Origin: Blasia pusilla
Lineage: Eukaryota; Marchantiophyta; Marchantiopsida; Blasiales
DNA length: 64,000 nucleotides
NCBI GenBank assembly: GCA_050084515.1
Contig: CM114273.1
Span: 27,404,001-27,468,000, forward strand
Direction of reading: 5' to 3'
In this document: positions 22,960 to 34,499 of the stretch, piece by piece
Position numbering within the stretch: the first letter of the stretch is position 1
Layout of the letters: every line of letters begins with the position of its first letter
The notes under the pieces: model-generated
Told to the model about the DNA's origin: nothing
What the model saw: the letters and a program-made list of their open reading frames with translations, nothing else
The model's database searches: none
Position numbers and translations under genes: made by a program

Positions 22960-24314
22960 GGTGCAACCTCGTCTCGAAAAACAACACTCGGCCGCTCTCC
23001 TGCAGCCAACTGCAAGCTCCGATCTCCTCCACGTGCACTGCTCGGAACCACGCTCGATGCTGTGGCTATCATCTCCTCGCGTACCTACAAAACATCCCAA
23101 GAAGTCGAAGGGTGTCTCTCCCGATCTTCCCTGGTGTGTAGATCTACTCGGGTCTCGCCCCCACCCACTGCCTCCACCGTCTCGGTAGGCATGGGGCTCA
23201 CCAACGCAACCGCTGTGATCTGTCGCGATCTCATACGACGCTGCTCAGCCACTCCCAAGCTGAGGATCCATGTCAAGGAGTTCAGGTCCATCGCTTGACC
23301 CAAGACATGGCGTCGTGATGCCTCAGACACTGACAGTATTGCCGTCACTCCTGTAGAAAATCCCATCGCTCGCTCTCTCTCGTCGGCATTGGGCTCCACC
23401 AACCGCTGAACCTGGTCATCCCAACCAATCCAGGACCGGCCTCCTTGTAAGCATAGGAAGCAAGAAAACTCACAAACATGGGCAAGGCTTCCCGCGGCCT
23501 GCCTACCCTGTTGACCACAGTCAACGGTGGTCGATCATCGTGCCTCACTACCCGTGATCAACGACCTGGATCTAGAATGGAATCCACTAACAAATGGGAG
23601 GGACTCTCCACTCTCGCATACGCCCTCCGTAACACCCAAGTTGGTCAACCATAGACGCGGGCAATGGGCTCTAGAACCTACACTCTCCGCATCCAAGAAC
23701 ATTGTTGGCCAATCCAGGCACGCACTTGATGAGCATTTGTCACCACCCGTAACCTAGAGTCTCCTAAGATCGGCACATTCTCCAGAATGTAGGCTAGAGA
23801 ACGAGAGTGGTGCTCTTGCAACTGCCGTAAGACCCTCAACATCTCCCAAAACAACCTAGACCGAGTGTCCAGCACTCGATTGGCCCTGACATGGCCAATC
23901 GGTAATGACCAAATCAATGGTCCCTACCGGCTTTAAGTCCTACGCCCCCAACAACGAAATATCCCTCAGTAGGGAACTCTAGTACCCCTGTACCGCGGAC
24001 GCAGACAATAAGTCGGGAAAACATAGATGTAACTGTGCCACATGTCATAGTGAGACGCGCCTCACAACATCATTACTCTCCACATACACGTACTGTTGCA
24101 CTCGCACACCTGCCTACAAAACAACAGCTAACCCGGTGCTAATCCCTCCAAAGAGATCTAACACTCGAATACCCTCCTCCGAGATACACCATACAATGGG
24201 TGTGGTATCCAAGGGTGTCATCGTAGCACTCCCTGCTATCTCGGGTTCCTCAGACCCGTCACGCTCCGGTGCAAACGCCTCGCTCCACGCGGTCTGCACG
24301 TGCTTATCTGCCAA
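22960..24314 (-). pseudogene. C5 cytosine DNA methyltransferase domain, copy A
   Basis: It lies between protease and reverse transcriptase. Motif I, IRVLDLFGGISTGLAVVL, is at 24164-24141. In the same frame, interrupted by stops, follows YVYVES (motif II region). Motif IV is DLVITDWPCQGQSSAG, with the catalytic Cys codon near 23889. Motif VI, YILENVP, is near 23780. The frame 23402-23085 holds motifs IX-X (AMGFSTGVTAI, then RRHVLGQAMDLNSLTWIL). Part of the loop after motif IV is deleted relative to copy B. The enzyme class transfers a methyl group from AdoMet to cytosine C5 through the PCQ cysteine. Spacing, the AHR-type motif VIII seen in copy B and the short length suggest a DNMT3-like rather than CMT or MET1 type; this is inference. 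Stops and frameshifts make this copy inactive. Confidence 0.88.
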
Positions 24315-25289
24315 TCATTGAAGCTCCTCAGTCAAGCCCCACAATGGCACCTCTCCTCTATGGAATGATGCGGCTACCATAACACTCCTCTCAATAGAAA
24401 TGTCAGGAATGGGAGTATCCTCTGCATGGACATATCCCTCAAACAAATCACTAGGCCAAGTGATGGCACTGCTAAATGCTGCTAAGGTCGCCACCTCTCG
24501 TGGCCGTCGCTCGATCACTGCACTTGTAAATCGAACGGGTAATGAGCTAAGGCGCCCATCACCTGACTGCCATCCTGGTCTATAGGATGCTGACTCCTCC
24601 CAATAATCTAGGGAAAACCCCATCAGGTATAACACTGCTCCACCAACCAAGACGTCGTAGGACTCTGCATCAGTCACTATCGCCTTGGCTCGCACCACGG
24701 ACTCATCTGTAGGATGTCCCGAGAAAATCCACACCACGATCTCCTGTCGGGTGATATATTGTGTGGTACTTGCTCCACCCAAGGATGTCTGTATCTGGAA
24801 TGGACAACGCTCCACATCGGCTCTCGTCAAGCCCAATCCTCTGAATGACGCTTTCCCCAACATCAGAGGTTGCGCTCTTGAATCCAACAAGACGCGTTGC
24901 GGACCAAAAGCTCTACCGCCGGGACTCACCAACTGGAAGACCTCTCCTCGATTATCCAGCAACACAACACCAAGAGAAGCCATGGCACGCTCTATCACGA
25001 GTCTAGCGGGCATCTCGGCCATCCTAGCAGCCGCAGCCTGCCATAAATCTGACATGGACGGCCCGAGCATCCGCTCCAAGGGCAATTCCATCACCTCCTC
25101 TGCAACCACCTCTGAACGTGATGGAGGAACTCCAACTCTACGCTCACATAGTGAAGCGGCCAGCCAAAAAGCCTTGGCGGGCATACCCCCCAACGTCATA
25201 ACATCGGAAGCAAAAAATAAAGGAGTGCAGTACACAACAGTGGCCGCCCCCAACAACGTGCTTGATACAAGCCCCTCCTGAGCATCCAC
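24315..25289 (-). CDS. Aspartic protease region, copy A (DSR in place of DSG)
   Basis: A 324-codon open frame, the longest in copy A. Residues 133-147 read VLLDSRAQPLMLGKA. Copy C has VLLDSGAQPLMLGKA, so the catalytic D-S/T-G loop carries Gly to Arg, as in copy B. The following RCPFQIQTSLGGAS and YDVLVGGAVLYLMGFSLDYW are conserved in all three copies. The C-terminal 100 residues (RPREVATLAAFSSAITWPSDLF and beyond) link to the methyltransferase. Gag-pol processing is the family role; the Arg change should abolish it. The start shown is the first Met of the frame and is probably not a real start, since the protein is part of a polyprotein. Confidence 0.8.
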   Translation of the reverse strand: MDAQEGLVSSTLLGAATVVYCTPLFFASDVMTLGGMPAKAFWLAASLCERRVGVPPSRSEVVAEEVMELPLERMLGPSMSDLWQAAAARMAEMPARLVIERAMASLGVVLLDNRGEVFQLVSPGGRAFGPQRVLLDSRAQPLMLGKASFRGLGLTRADVERCPFQIQTSLGGASTTQYITRQEIVVWIFSGHPTDESVVRAKAIVTDAESYDVLVGGAVLYLMGFSLDYWEESASYRPGWQSGDGRLSSLPVRFTSAVIERRPREVATLAAFSSAITWPSDLFEGYVHAEDTPIPDISIERSVMVAASFHRGEVPLWGLTEELQ

Positions 25290-26985
25290 AATAGGAGTCT
25301 CGCACTCGCTTCTCCCATCGCCCTTCGTGCATGCACATCAACAACATCACCAACTCTCCAGGAACTTTGATCAGGACCCATGGATGGGATCCTCATCGCC
25401 TCGAACAATGTGAAAGACTAGGAAGCCTAGTCTGTTTCCTGGCTTCCCCTCGTGTGGATCCAACTCTACGGCTGCTCTAGGCATCATAACTGCAGTTGCC
25501 TCCATCTGGGCAACCCCGCACATCCAACTAGGATCCTCCATATCTCTAGCTGCTCCATATGATGTCGATGCCACGGATCCGGCATCGAATAATCTCAATG
25601 CCATAGCGGCAATCTGCTCCTATAGCTGATGTGTCTGAGCAGCCATCCTAGCCTCACGCCCGACATCTCCTCGACGCGTCTAGGTGGTAGGACTCTACCT
25701 CCTCCACGGGCAGCTCCACCATTGTGTCGGGCAACTCCAACTCCTTGTTCCCCAATGGGTCCACCTAGAGCATGATCTGTACGCCCACCCAAACCGACTA
25801 TTCGCTCTGGTGCCCTCTCTGGCCCTCGGTCCGGATATAACTCAGGATGTAAACTGAAACACTTGGCGCGTGTATGACCATACCTCTAACAATAGTCACA
25901 CTAATAACCTCCTGGTGCAGCACCATCTCCTCCTCCATGCTGAGGCACACTTCCATGACCCCGACGAGTGCAATCGCGTTGATGATGGGCTCCACCACAT
26001 GACCAACAAGTAATAGTAGGCGACTGCTGTTGAGCCGCATATGAAGGCGCAAGTTTTTGTGGCACGGCCTCCCGGTATCCTCCTTGAGCTCATGGTGCCA
26101 TAGTCAACCTATCTCGGAGTCCACGTTGTTGCACAGGTGGTGCAGACAATCGCGACTGCTCTTGCCGAAAACCCATGGTGGCTACGCTCTCCTCCGCTAT
26201 GTTACGTTCAATGTTCTCGGCGGTCCTAAAAAAATCTCTCAATATAGGGGAGGTGTTCACAAGAAGCACCCCTCCCGCACTCGTGTCCGCAGGGTCTAGT
26301 CCAGCATCGCGTACCATGATTGGATTGCTTGAGCCTCTGTCACCCCTGAGTGACGTTGATCAACCGGCGCAAGCGAGTGTAAGCCTCATGCAAACTCTCA
26401 CCCGGGCGCCTCTGGAATTCGTGGATGCTCCGCAACTTCTCCGTCCGTGCCCCCTGGTAGCTTACCCTCAACTCTACAAAGAACTCAACCACACGGTTGA
26501 ACATGGGATGAACCCGACTAGACGGTGCACCTGCTCCCGTGCAAGTGACCCCTCCTAAAACGTCATTAGTGGAAGAGGAAGTAGCCTCTCCTGACTCCTC
26601 CTCCTCATCTGGGAACGGCTCTGTCCATGACACATAATGTGGGTCATAGTAGAGCCTCCACGCCTTGATCTCACGTGCATATCTTTGAGAGAACTCATGG
26701 TAATCGTCGATGGGCGCCCCCTCTAAATGCTAGAACATACCATTCCATGTTGTAAACGGGTTGAACTCTCTAGAGTTCTTGGCCCGCTGGAAGTCGCACC
26801 AACTCCAAAACTCTACTATGAAATCATGCAAATCAATCATACCTACTGCACCTGAAAACCTACGCGATCCTCTACCCCAGTCGTCCATCTCGTACACCCA
26901 ACTGGTAGGACCACTCACAATGTATGGCGATGTGCTCACAAACTCCTCTACACCCTCCCCCTTGTTTGACGATGACACAGAAGGA
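25290..26985 (-). pseudogene. Gag and zinc knuckles, copy A
   Basis: The frame 26978-26730 is the gag N-terminus (FSGAVGMIDLHDFIVEF, WCDFQ, EFNPFTTWNGMF), ending in TAG where copy B has CAG. The same frame then continues (26633-26340) with the retrotransposon gag core, FVELRVSYQGARTEKL, FQRRPGESLHEAYTRLRRLI. A one-base shift near 26345 leads to RDAGLDP and TAENIERN. Two zinc knuckles are visible across frames near 26000-25870: CWSCGGAHHQRDC and CDYC-stop-RYGHTRAKC. These bind element RNA. The copy is not functional. Confidence 0.85.
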
Positions 26986-27053
26986 GGTCGAGGTGGTCCC
27001 TCACGTAGAGACCCTTGGAACCTAGCGCTACGTATAAAACCTGTAGAGCATAC

Positions 27054-27947
27054 CTTATATTAGCTTGAGTATGAAAGTCATTAGTAGTCATAGCCTCGAC
27101 TTCCTCTCTAGGAAAAAGATTCACAGACAATTGATAAACATTCGCTTGGGCCAAATTATTGTGCCTTCTTCTCTGGCCGTGTGCTCGTGCAACTTGAAGA
27201 ATAGCATGTAATCCGCGAGGGTTGGACGGAAGTGGAAGACTGAGAAAAACAATATTAATAAAAATCAAGTCAAAATAATTAAATTAAAAAAATAAACTTT
27301 AAGAAAACCAATAAAATATAAGAAATTAATGAGTGGATGAAACATACATTGGAGACGATGTAGTGCCTATTGAAGCATGAAGATTTCCATTGGAAGGTGT
27401 TGCTACCAACCTGGACAAAGAATAAAAAAAAGTCATAATAGGAAAAAAATATATAACTATTATTATAATAAAAAGTAAAAATATTATACATAAATAAATA
27501 CCTTCTAGTATTTGCGCCTGGTGAGGCATCGATGATGGGTGGTTGTAATTCTTCCATCAAAGGAACATTCACAACAGCTTCAATAGATCTCAATTCAACT
27601 AATTTAGCATGTCTTCGCTTTTGTCCTTGAGCTCTCACAATTTGATGTATATCACGTAATCGTTGCGGGTTCATTGGATTTGGAAGTCTACATCACAAAC
27701 ATGAAAGATATTAAAGTCACACAACAAATCTAGAGTGTGCACATATGCTTACGATATCATTCTATAATCATAATGCTAAGTATCCTTACATTGGAGATGA
27801 CAAAGTCGTTGAATGTGTTACAAATCACACATCTTGAAGCACCCTTCTGTTTCTTTGAGAAGCAACCCTTCTAGCCTTCTTACATGCAAGCTTCTCTGTT
27901 TCCTCCAAAATCCATATAGAAGATGAAATGTGGTGATCATGCTCCAT
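27054..27947 (-). CDS. Small spliced gene with a duplicated exon, 3' end cut by copy A
   Basis: Three exons fit GT..AG rules on the minus strand. Exon 1 starts at ATG 27947 and reads MEHDHHISSS, then KKARRVASQRNRRVLQD, to about 27831. Exon 2 is 27687-27502 and exon 3 is 27239-27054; both are exactly 186 bases, both have intron phase 2 at each end, and both are flanked by good acceptors (TTTTTCTCAG before exon 3) and GTAT donors. Their products are paralogous: NPQRLRDIHQIVRAQGQKRRH versus NPRGLHAILQVARAHGQRRRH. The protein is basic; I know no family for it. After the exon 3 donor the sequence passes within about 20 bases into copy A, so the rest of the gene is displaced or lost. Exon 1's donor is the least certain part. 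Confidence 0.5.
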
Positions 27948-28214
27948 ATTAGGTAAAGAGACTACATTGGTGATGCTTGTGAATGGTCTTTTTCATTTTG
28001 CCTCGATGGTTCCTCTTGAGATTCATGCATCTTGTGACAATATCAACCATCCGACCAAAATATGTATTGTCAATACATAAAAAAATAATAGAAAAAAGAG
28101 AAAATTTTGTTAAAAAAACTTATACTCAAGTTTTGGTCCGTGAATATTATATTCTATATTAAAAAATATATTTACACATAACTTAAGTTTTTATAAAAAT
28201 CTGAAATGGGAAAA

Positions 28215-28750
28215 TCATTCTAATGGGCAATGAGACTCGGCCGTAGTCATCTCACTTGAGTCCTCAGAGCAAATTGTATGACAATCACTAATTTCCCATG
28301 ATCCCGACCCGCAACAATCACGTACAAATGAATGGCTAGATGCTATAGGGTCTGAGGAAGGGATGCACTCATATGTGGAATGTGTATCTCCTTCTCCCTC
28401 CTGACCTCCAACTACTTCTTGTGAAATAGAATGATGATTCACCACAGGCGTGGTTAAAATCCTAGATGCACTCTCATCATAACTATAACTCTGACCTATT
28501 CTCAAAGGGCTTATACTAACATTAGGAGCTTTAATCCCATTTTCAAAAATCAGCAATGGTACGGAGCTAGGACTTAAAGCCTTATCCATATTTTCAAAAA
28601 TTGGCGATGGAACATAGCCAGGACATACTCTGGACTTGATATTTGTATCAGCTCTACGACTTCGACATCTATAGGTGTATAATCCCTTTCTTGTTCATCA
28701 AGAGTTATGTAGAACTCACCATCGCTAAAGCGTAAATTGTCAATACTCAT
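28215..28750 (-). other. Unrecognised open frames upstream of the spliced gene
   Basis: From ATG 28750 the minus strand reads MSIDNLRFSDGEFYITLDEQ for 58 codons and stops. A second, overlapping frame starting near 28690 reads on through MDKALSPSSVPLLIFENG to 28215. The phrase PIFEN / LIFENG occurs twice. This could be two exons of one gene, possibly the 5' part of the gene at 27054-27947, or a frameshifted remnant. No domain recognised. Confidence 0.3.
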
Positions 28751-31390
28751 TTATAAAGTATCATGCATTATCCACATAATTATTTTAATAAAATAAATAT
28801 TTCAAAATAATAAAAGAAATAATCAATAGAAAAGGATATTAAATCTCCACACTTGAATATTAGAACACAAGCAGAGAAGACTTACTTTTTTGAGTCACTC
28901 CACTTCCAAAGAAATGAAACTTGATCGTTTGCTCAACTCAGCAATCTCAAACAGACATATCGGAGAACAAAACGAACATGGATTTGATGATTAATTGGAT
29001 ATACACAATAGATAGTACTCTCTAGGCTACTTATCTCCAATATCTCGACTATCTGCACTTACGTCTAAATCCCCATAATCCATACACCTATATTCCAGGT
29101 CAAACTCATCACCAACATACCATCCCTCGGAATCATAGAGGGAAGTGGAGGAAATTCTCCATTGTCAAGTTCTTCAAGACCAGGGCAAAGAGTAATCACA
29201 ATTTCCTATTTGCCCTGGTCTTGCCCTCAATTCTGAAGCTGGGAAGAAGGAGCTCGCAAGTTCGAGCGTTCAATCAGACGCTGGAAATCAAGATCTAAAT
29301 TTCTTTGAATAAACCTTGCCTCTCAATCCAGCTAACACATTCAAAAATTCCATGTTAACTTTCTCCTCTCGAATCCTTAAGTTCCACACGACGAGTTTCT
29401 GATCTGGAGTACTTGGGACTGTAATGCATCACCTACGCATTACTTTGGTTGCATGTGAACGGCACATACTTCCTAGAAAATTTTCCAAGAGTGCCAGGAA
29501 GTAGAGAACGAGTAGTAAACCATGGGATACCTTCTTGCTGAACTTTGTAGCCCTGAACACAATTCTGCTGAACAAGGACAAGCAGACAGTTCCGGAGCTG
29601 TGGCGGGCTCATTTCAGTGAATCAGTGTGGAAAAATATGAGACTACAACGTGGGTCGATAGATTCTCCTCTTGAGATCCAGAAGGTGCCCCAATAGTGAC
29701 TCAAGAGACTTACCATCCGCTGTAGTCTCCACAACGACTCTACATTGAATCTGCAAGCGCCAATTTCTGCTCACATCCCCTCCTTCCCATTCCCACTCAC
29801 ATAAAAGTCTCTGACTTCCAAAAACTCCCCCCCACACACACAAATCCAAAGGCTAAGCGCTGGGTCAACTGTAAATATTGTGCGTTGTGTCATCAAGGAG
29901 GGACCAAGCTAGGTTCTGCAATAGTCAAGTAAAAGGCTGTGTTATGTAGGCCTGCCTACATAGAGTCGATCACGGACTCTCAGGGATTGCAACACGCCAG
30001 CATGAATAGATTGATTCATGGACGCCCTGTGATTCCTTGACACAAAGATGTGAAATCACGAAATCAGAATGTGAAATCACCAACTTACGAAGCAGGTCTG
30101 ATCTCACGTAAGTCTGATCTGAACGGAAGTAATTCCTGCACTGACAAGTCACAAAATTCTTGGATTTTGTTTGCAGCCAGCTTGTTCGAAGATTTTGTGA
30201 GCGAGTTTACAACTTCTGAATTCTCCCTTGTCACATGGAAGCTAAGACGACAGAAAAAAATCCAAACCAATTTTGACCTTGGGAGGACAAGGCAAGCAAG
30301 GTTTAAGCAAGAGTTTAAGACCAGGGGGCCGAGCACCATGTCAAGGGCAAGAAGCAAGGAATTAAAACATGAGTAGTTAAGATGGGCGAGACGCCATAAG
30401 ACAAGTCACGAGGCGCAATGGGTGGCAAGACAACCATGAGACACCAAATGGGGAGTCAAGACAAACTCTAGCCATGAGACATGAAAAATGCGGGTCCAAG
30501 CTCTCATATATGTTTGGGATGAGTATTGTAGAATCTACAAGAGGCCTTTGCTAAGCCATCTTGCATTGATGGATAACTAGTCAAATACAGATTGCAAACC
30601 ACGTTTGGATTGAGGACCAAGATCAAGGGCGAGAGGGGAATAATGGAAAGATAAGAACACCAAAAATGCCAATAAGGGGGAACACTCTCTTTGCCTATCC
30701 ACTCAAATTCTTAAACAAGGAACTAATCTTGATACGTGTTTGTATGTACTTTAGGTTTGAGCTAAAGCACCGTTAGGATTCATTGTTCACTTGGTATGGG
30801 ATTTTTATGAGGACCTTTTTGCCCTCTATTTTCACTATAATGAATTCAAGGAGGAGGTTATAATTTTTTAGTTTGCCATCATGGCCCATCAATACTTATC
30901 AAGGAGATACCTTTTGCAACATACTCTTTTTATTGGCTCATTATTAGGAAACTCTCTCTATGGTGGACGCCTTTTCCAATTGTATTTTCCCGTTTTTGGA
31001 GAATGAAAATCATAGTTTTGGTTCTTGAATCTTGTTTTCCATGCATTTGAAGACTAAACACTAAGTTGTTGAGTATCAGTCTAATAGTGAAGGCGGGAAA
31101 GTACAAGGCAACAAGCCCATTAGGCCCACCCTTTGACTTTCATTTACACAAGTCATGGTTTGTTACAAGCTTCAATATGGTGGAAATTATGGAGGATGTG
31201 TTTCACATTTATGACCTTGCAATTAAGGATCGGTGATCCTCAAGTTTATTTTTTCATCCTCTCTTCATATTTTGTTAGACACCATGGTTATCTAATTATG
31301 ACTACATGGATATCTAGTCACCTTCTTATTATCTTCAGATCGTTTCATAGAAGGATCCTATAAGTGTTTTAGATCTTTAAATCATCTTTT
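28751..31390. other. Unassigned sequence
   Basis: No gene or element could be recognised. Short open frames on both strands (for example 30050-30376 plus) have no motif. The stretch 28760-28860 is AT-rich. Confidence 0.4.
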
Positions 31391-31399
31391 AGGGCCCAG

Positions 31400-31905
31400 C
31401 TATGTTCTCTAACCTCATGCATATGCTAGCTCATAAAAAGTCCTCTTGGAAGAGTTTTTGGAAATATGGATCTTCTCTCAACAGAGGTAGCATATCCACA
31501 TGCTTTTTGAGGCCTTAGGCCCTAGGATCACCCATTCTTTGCTCTAGATTTGTAGTTAGAGATAGATCCCTCATACTGCTTACAATTCTCTCAACTTCTC
31601 TTGATTTATCTTCGGTCAATCTCGAATCCAATCTTCTTTAATATGTACCCATTTTGAGGCCTTTTCTACAGACATTATGTCCATCATAGTAACTTCCATG
31701 TAGGTTCAAGCTGGCATTTTCTCCGACTCCAAGAATGGGAATAGCTATTGGATGGATGTTTGCCCCTCATTTTAGCATTTAGTCTTACACCACTTATCAT
31801 TATGGAAGTAATTTCATTTTAGGCCTCCCCCAACCATTTGTGGTTGGTTTGGCTCATTTTGAGTATGGAAAAATCATGGATTCCCTTGACATGTATGAGA
31901 CTTAT
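31400..31905 (+). pseudogene. Heavily decayed LINE copy
   Basis: At the DNA level this aligns with 9690-10120 of the LINE. Matching stretches include ACTATGTC(G/C)A.CG..AAT, the ATGGAGGTTCG / ATGTAGGTTCA pair, and CCCCAACCA..GGTGGTTGGTT against CCCCAACCATTTGTGGTTGGTT. No long frame remains. It is an older insertion of the same family. Confidence 0.65.
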
Positions 31906-32171
31906 GAGACACTATTTGTTGCATAAAACTCTACTAGACGTCACAATCAGGTCATCGTTATTGAAAAAATTGAAACTTTTGGTAACAACGAAATTTTCCA
32001 GGTGCCAATAATCACTCCAATCACTTTCAACTATATATCTGAACTTTGAGAAACAAAATTAAGGACTAAGTTATCCATAATAAGAAGACCACTCAGTCTG
32101 ATCACCAAAGCTCAAGACTCGGGACTTAGAATCCACTTATCAAACCCATAGGAGAGTCTACAAGCTCTAGA

Positions 32172-32174
<3 letters not shown>

Positions 32175-32219
<45 letters not shown>
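32175..32219. repeat. (CT)n microsatellite
   Basis: About 20 uninterrupted CT dinucleotides. A shorter imperfect CT tract lies at 44897-44945. Confidence 0.98.
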
Positions 32220-32221
<2 letters not shown>

Positions 32222-32611
32222 TCCAATCTCAACAACGATCACTTTGAAAATTGAGTGAGGCATTGAGCTAATCTTCCCAATTCTCTAACAGATGAGCTCA
32301 ATTGTCTAAGGGAAAGAAGGCACGTCTTCGTAGATTTCCAATATTGCCTCAATATCCTCACACTCACAAATAGAACTCCCAAAAAGCTCTAAAATGTCTT
32401 CTCCAAATTTCTGCAGCAGAATTCTTACATCCCCTTTCACTTCACAATTCTTCTCGTACTCTCTGTTTCTAATTGTGCTCTCAAATCTCGCGTTTTAGAA
32501 GCGTCTCCTCCTTGGCTTCCCAGCACGTCCTTGATCTCTCTGAATGCTGCCCATATGCTCCCCCAAAACGTACTTTACTCTCTATTAACTTATCCTTCCA
32601 AATCACTTCTT

Positions 32612-32730
32612 TAGGCCCCCTTCTTTCTCCTCGGGGCCGGTTCCGGCCTCTTGAGGTCTACTTTTTGGCTCTCCATGCCCCCTCTTTTGTATCGTGATGG
32701 GTTTCCCATCCTTTTTCTACATGTATTTTA
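32612..32730 (+). repeat. LINE 3' tail, orphan copy
   Basis: Nearly identical to 10731-10855 (CCCCTTCTTTCTCCTCGGG, CGGCCTCTTGAGGTCTA, TTTTGTATCGTGATGGGTTT). No LINE coding sequence precedes it directly, so it is either an extreme 5' truncation or the separated end of the decayed copy at 31.4-31.9 kb. Its higher similarity to 10.7 kb argues for a separate, younger insertion. Confidence 0.75.
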
Positions 32731-34080
32731 TTTCTTCTCTTCTAAAGAGCTTTTGCCATTTGATTATCTTTAAATGATAGAGACTTTTCCATTCATCCTT
32801 GGTCAATCTTAATACCTTGCCAATTTTACTCAAGGTATACATTCTCTTTCTTTGAGATTTACTCTTGACCAAATCTTTATCAAGAGTCTTTGGTTGTCGA
32901 CAAGATACCACTAACGCTATTACTTTTTGGATGGCAACTTCCTATGATGAGCTTCCATCTTCTGTCCCTTTTAACTTTAGCAAGTCTTCTTTTTACTTTA
33001 CAGCAGTGTAGGCTTTATATTTTTTCTTGGAATTTCCCCGTAAGTATTACATGATATGCCCGTCGGACTTTATTACGACTTTCCTTACAATTTCTACTTT
33101 AGACTTTTAAGGTTCGAAATCTCGATTTAAATGATAAACTTGTGTTTTTAATCTTCATGGCCCATTTTAGTTTAAAATATATACTGAATAGTTTTATGAG
33201 CTCAATTGTCTACTGGAAAGAAGGCATGTATAATAGTTTTATTTTCTGGACTATTTCACATGTATAAATATTGTAACATTATTTCTTACATTTTGTGCCC
33301 TAAAGGCTCTTGGTCCTCCCGCTTTGAACCTCTTTAGCTTCGGTGGACTCCTGTGAGCGGGACCCGCCAGACTTTGATTGTAGACCGGTGCTTAATTTGA
33401 GTCTAAGGTTTAGGGAACCTTAGACTCACTCGGTAAAGTTGAACTCACGAGGCCGCCATGAACAACTTGTTCGCTTTGCCTTTCTGAAACATTTATATTA
33501 TAATGCCAGGAAGGGGGGTTAACTCTTTTGGAAAAAAAAAATTCCCAAAGAAGTGAAGCCCTCCATAAATAATCATCTCAAATGGTCGCTTAGCAGAAAA
33601 GTTTTAAAAAAATCAAAAACAAATCTACCGGAAACCTTCTATTTGAACCGAGGACTTCTATTTGAAAGTTTTTCCACCGGATTATTTCTGAATGAGTCAA
33701 GTTTTTTTCGGATCTAAATGGGACACTTGTAAGTTCGGAAATAAAAGAGGAAACTTTTTGCAGTGGCCAGCCGTATTAAGACACTTGTGAACTCCCTAAC
33801 TCTAGCTGATTGCAAATAAATCATCCGCTCTAAGTTGGAGTAGACTCAACATAGGTGGTGGCAAAGTGGAGGCAGCGTCAAGGTGGTGGAAAATCTGGAG
33901 AAAGCTTATCGGCCAAAGAAGGAAAATAGAAAGAAACAAGTAGCTACTCTAGGTTTTGACTTTCATGGGTCACACCAAGGCTTCTCCTTCTTGGACCTGC
34001 GATCATGACTCGCTTTATGTGTCTTCGCTATCGCGAGTGCCATAGAGTCATAGACTTAGCTATTTGTGATCCATAATGAG
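32731..34080. other. Unassigned sequence
   Basis: Nothing recognised beyond AT-rich stretches and an A-run at 33532-33542. The repeat family that follows begins at 34081. Confidence 0.4.
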
Positions 34081-34367
34081 CAAGGTTGCACGCGGAGAAA
34101 GTCTCTGCCTATGGTCTTATGTCTATCCTAGGGACGGACATAACTGTGTAGGAAATGCTTTCCACATCTCGCGTCCTACATCAATGCTTGCCTAATTCTT
34201 GCTTCTTTGCCAACTTGTCCTAGCACCCTGCAACCCGTCCTTGTGCCCATGTTGGTGCTTGCATCCCATCCTTGCTCCTTGTAAACTTGTTTCCACATCT
34301 TGCAACTTGACCTATGAGATTTTTTATTTTTTTTGGGCAGATATGAACAAGTCCGTGTGCAATCTTG
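34081..34367. mobile_element. hAT-like non-autonomous element, copy 2 (287 bp)
   Basis: Starts CAAGGTTGCAC (34081-34091) and ends GTGCAATCTTG (34357-34367), one mismatch between the inverted ends. It contains the subterminal phrase CTATCCTAGGGACGGACATAA, like the GTCC.TAGGACGGACATAA of copy 4. Flanking octamers do not match, so the target duplication has decayed or one end is shifted. Confidence 0.6.
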
Positions 34368-34499
34368 CTATCTGCGCCCCTCGCTCTTGCAATCTCTTGC
34401 CCCACAATCCACACCTAGCTATGTGCCTATACTTGCGCTCCCGCCATCACCTTCCTACATCTCACCTTGCTCTTGCACGGGTTACTTGGGTTTTCTAAA

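Larger units (their letters stand above)
19500..27040 (-). mobile_element. Ty3/gypsy retrotransposon copy A with DNA methyltransferase and PHD finger
   Basis: Reading on the minus strand from about 27.0 kb down: gag, zinc knuckles, aspartic protease, C5 DNA methyltransferase, reverse transcriptase, RNase H, integrase, PHD finger, then LTR-like sequence near 19.6 kb. The RT-RH-INT order is that of Ty3/gypsy. Alignment with copy B ends near 27035, so the leader and 5' LTR are missing here. The end abuts the exon-intron structure of a small gene at 27054. Frameshifts, stops and changed catalytic residues (DSR, YIDG, a lost PHD Cys) show that it cannot move by itself. Confidence 0.9.

Noticed and set aside
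24685-25281. Plus-strand 198-codon open frame
   Set aside because: Exact antisense shadow of the copy A protease frame; a similar shadow exists at 50247-50789 in copy B.
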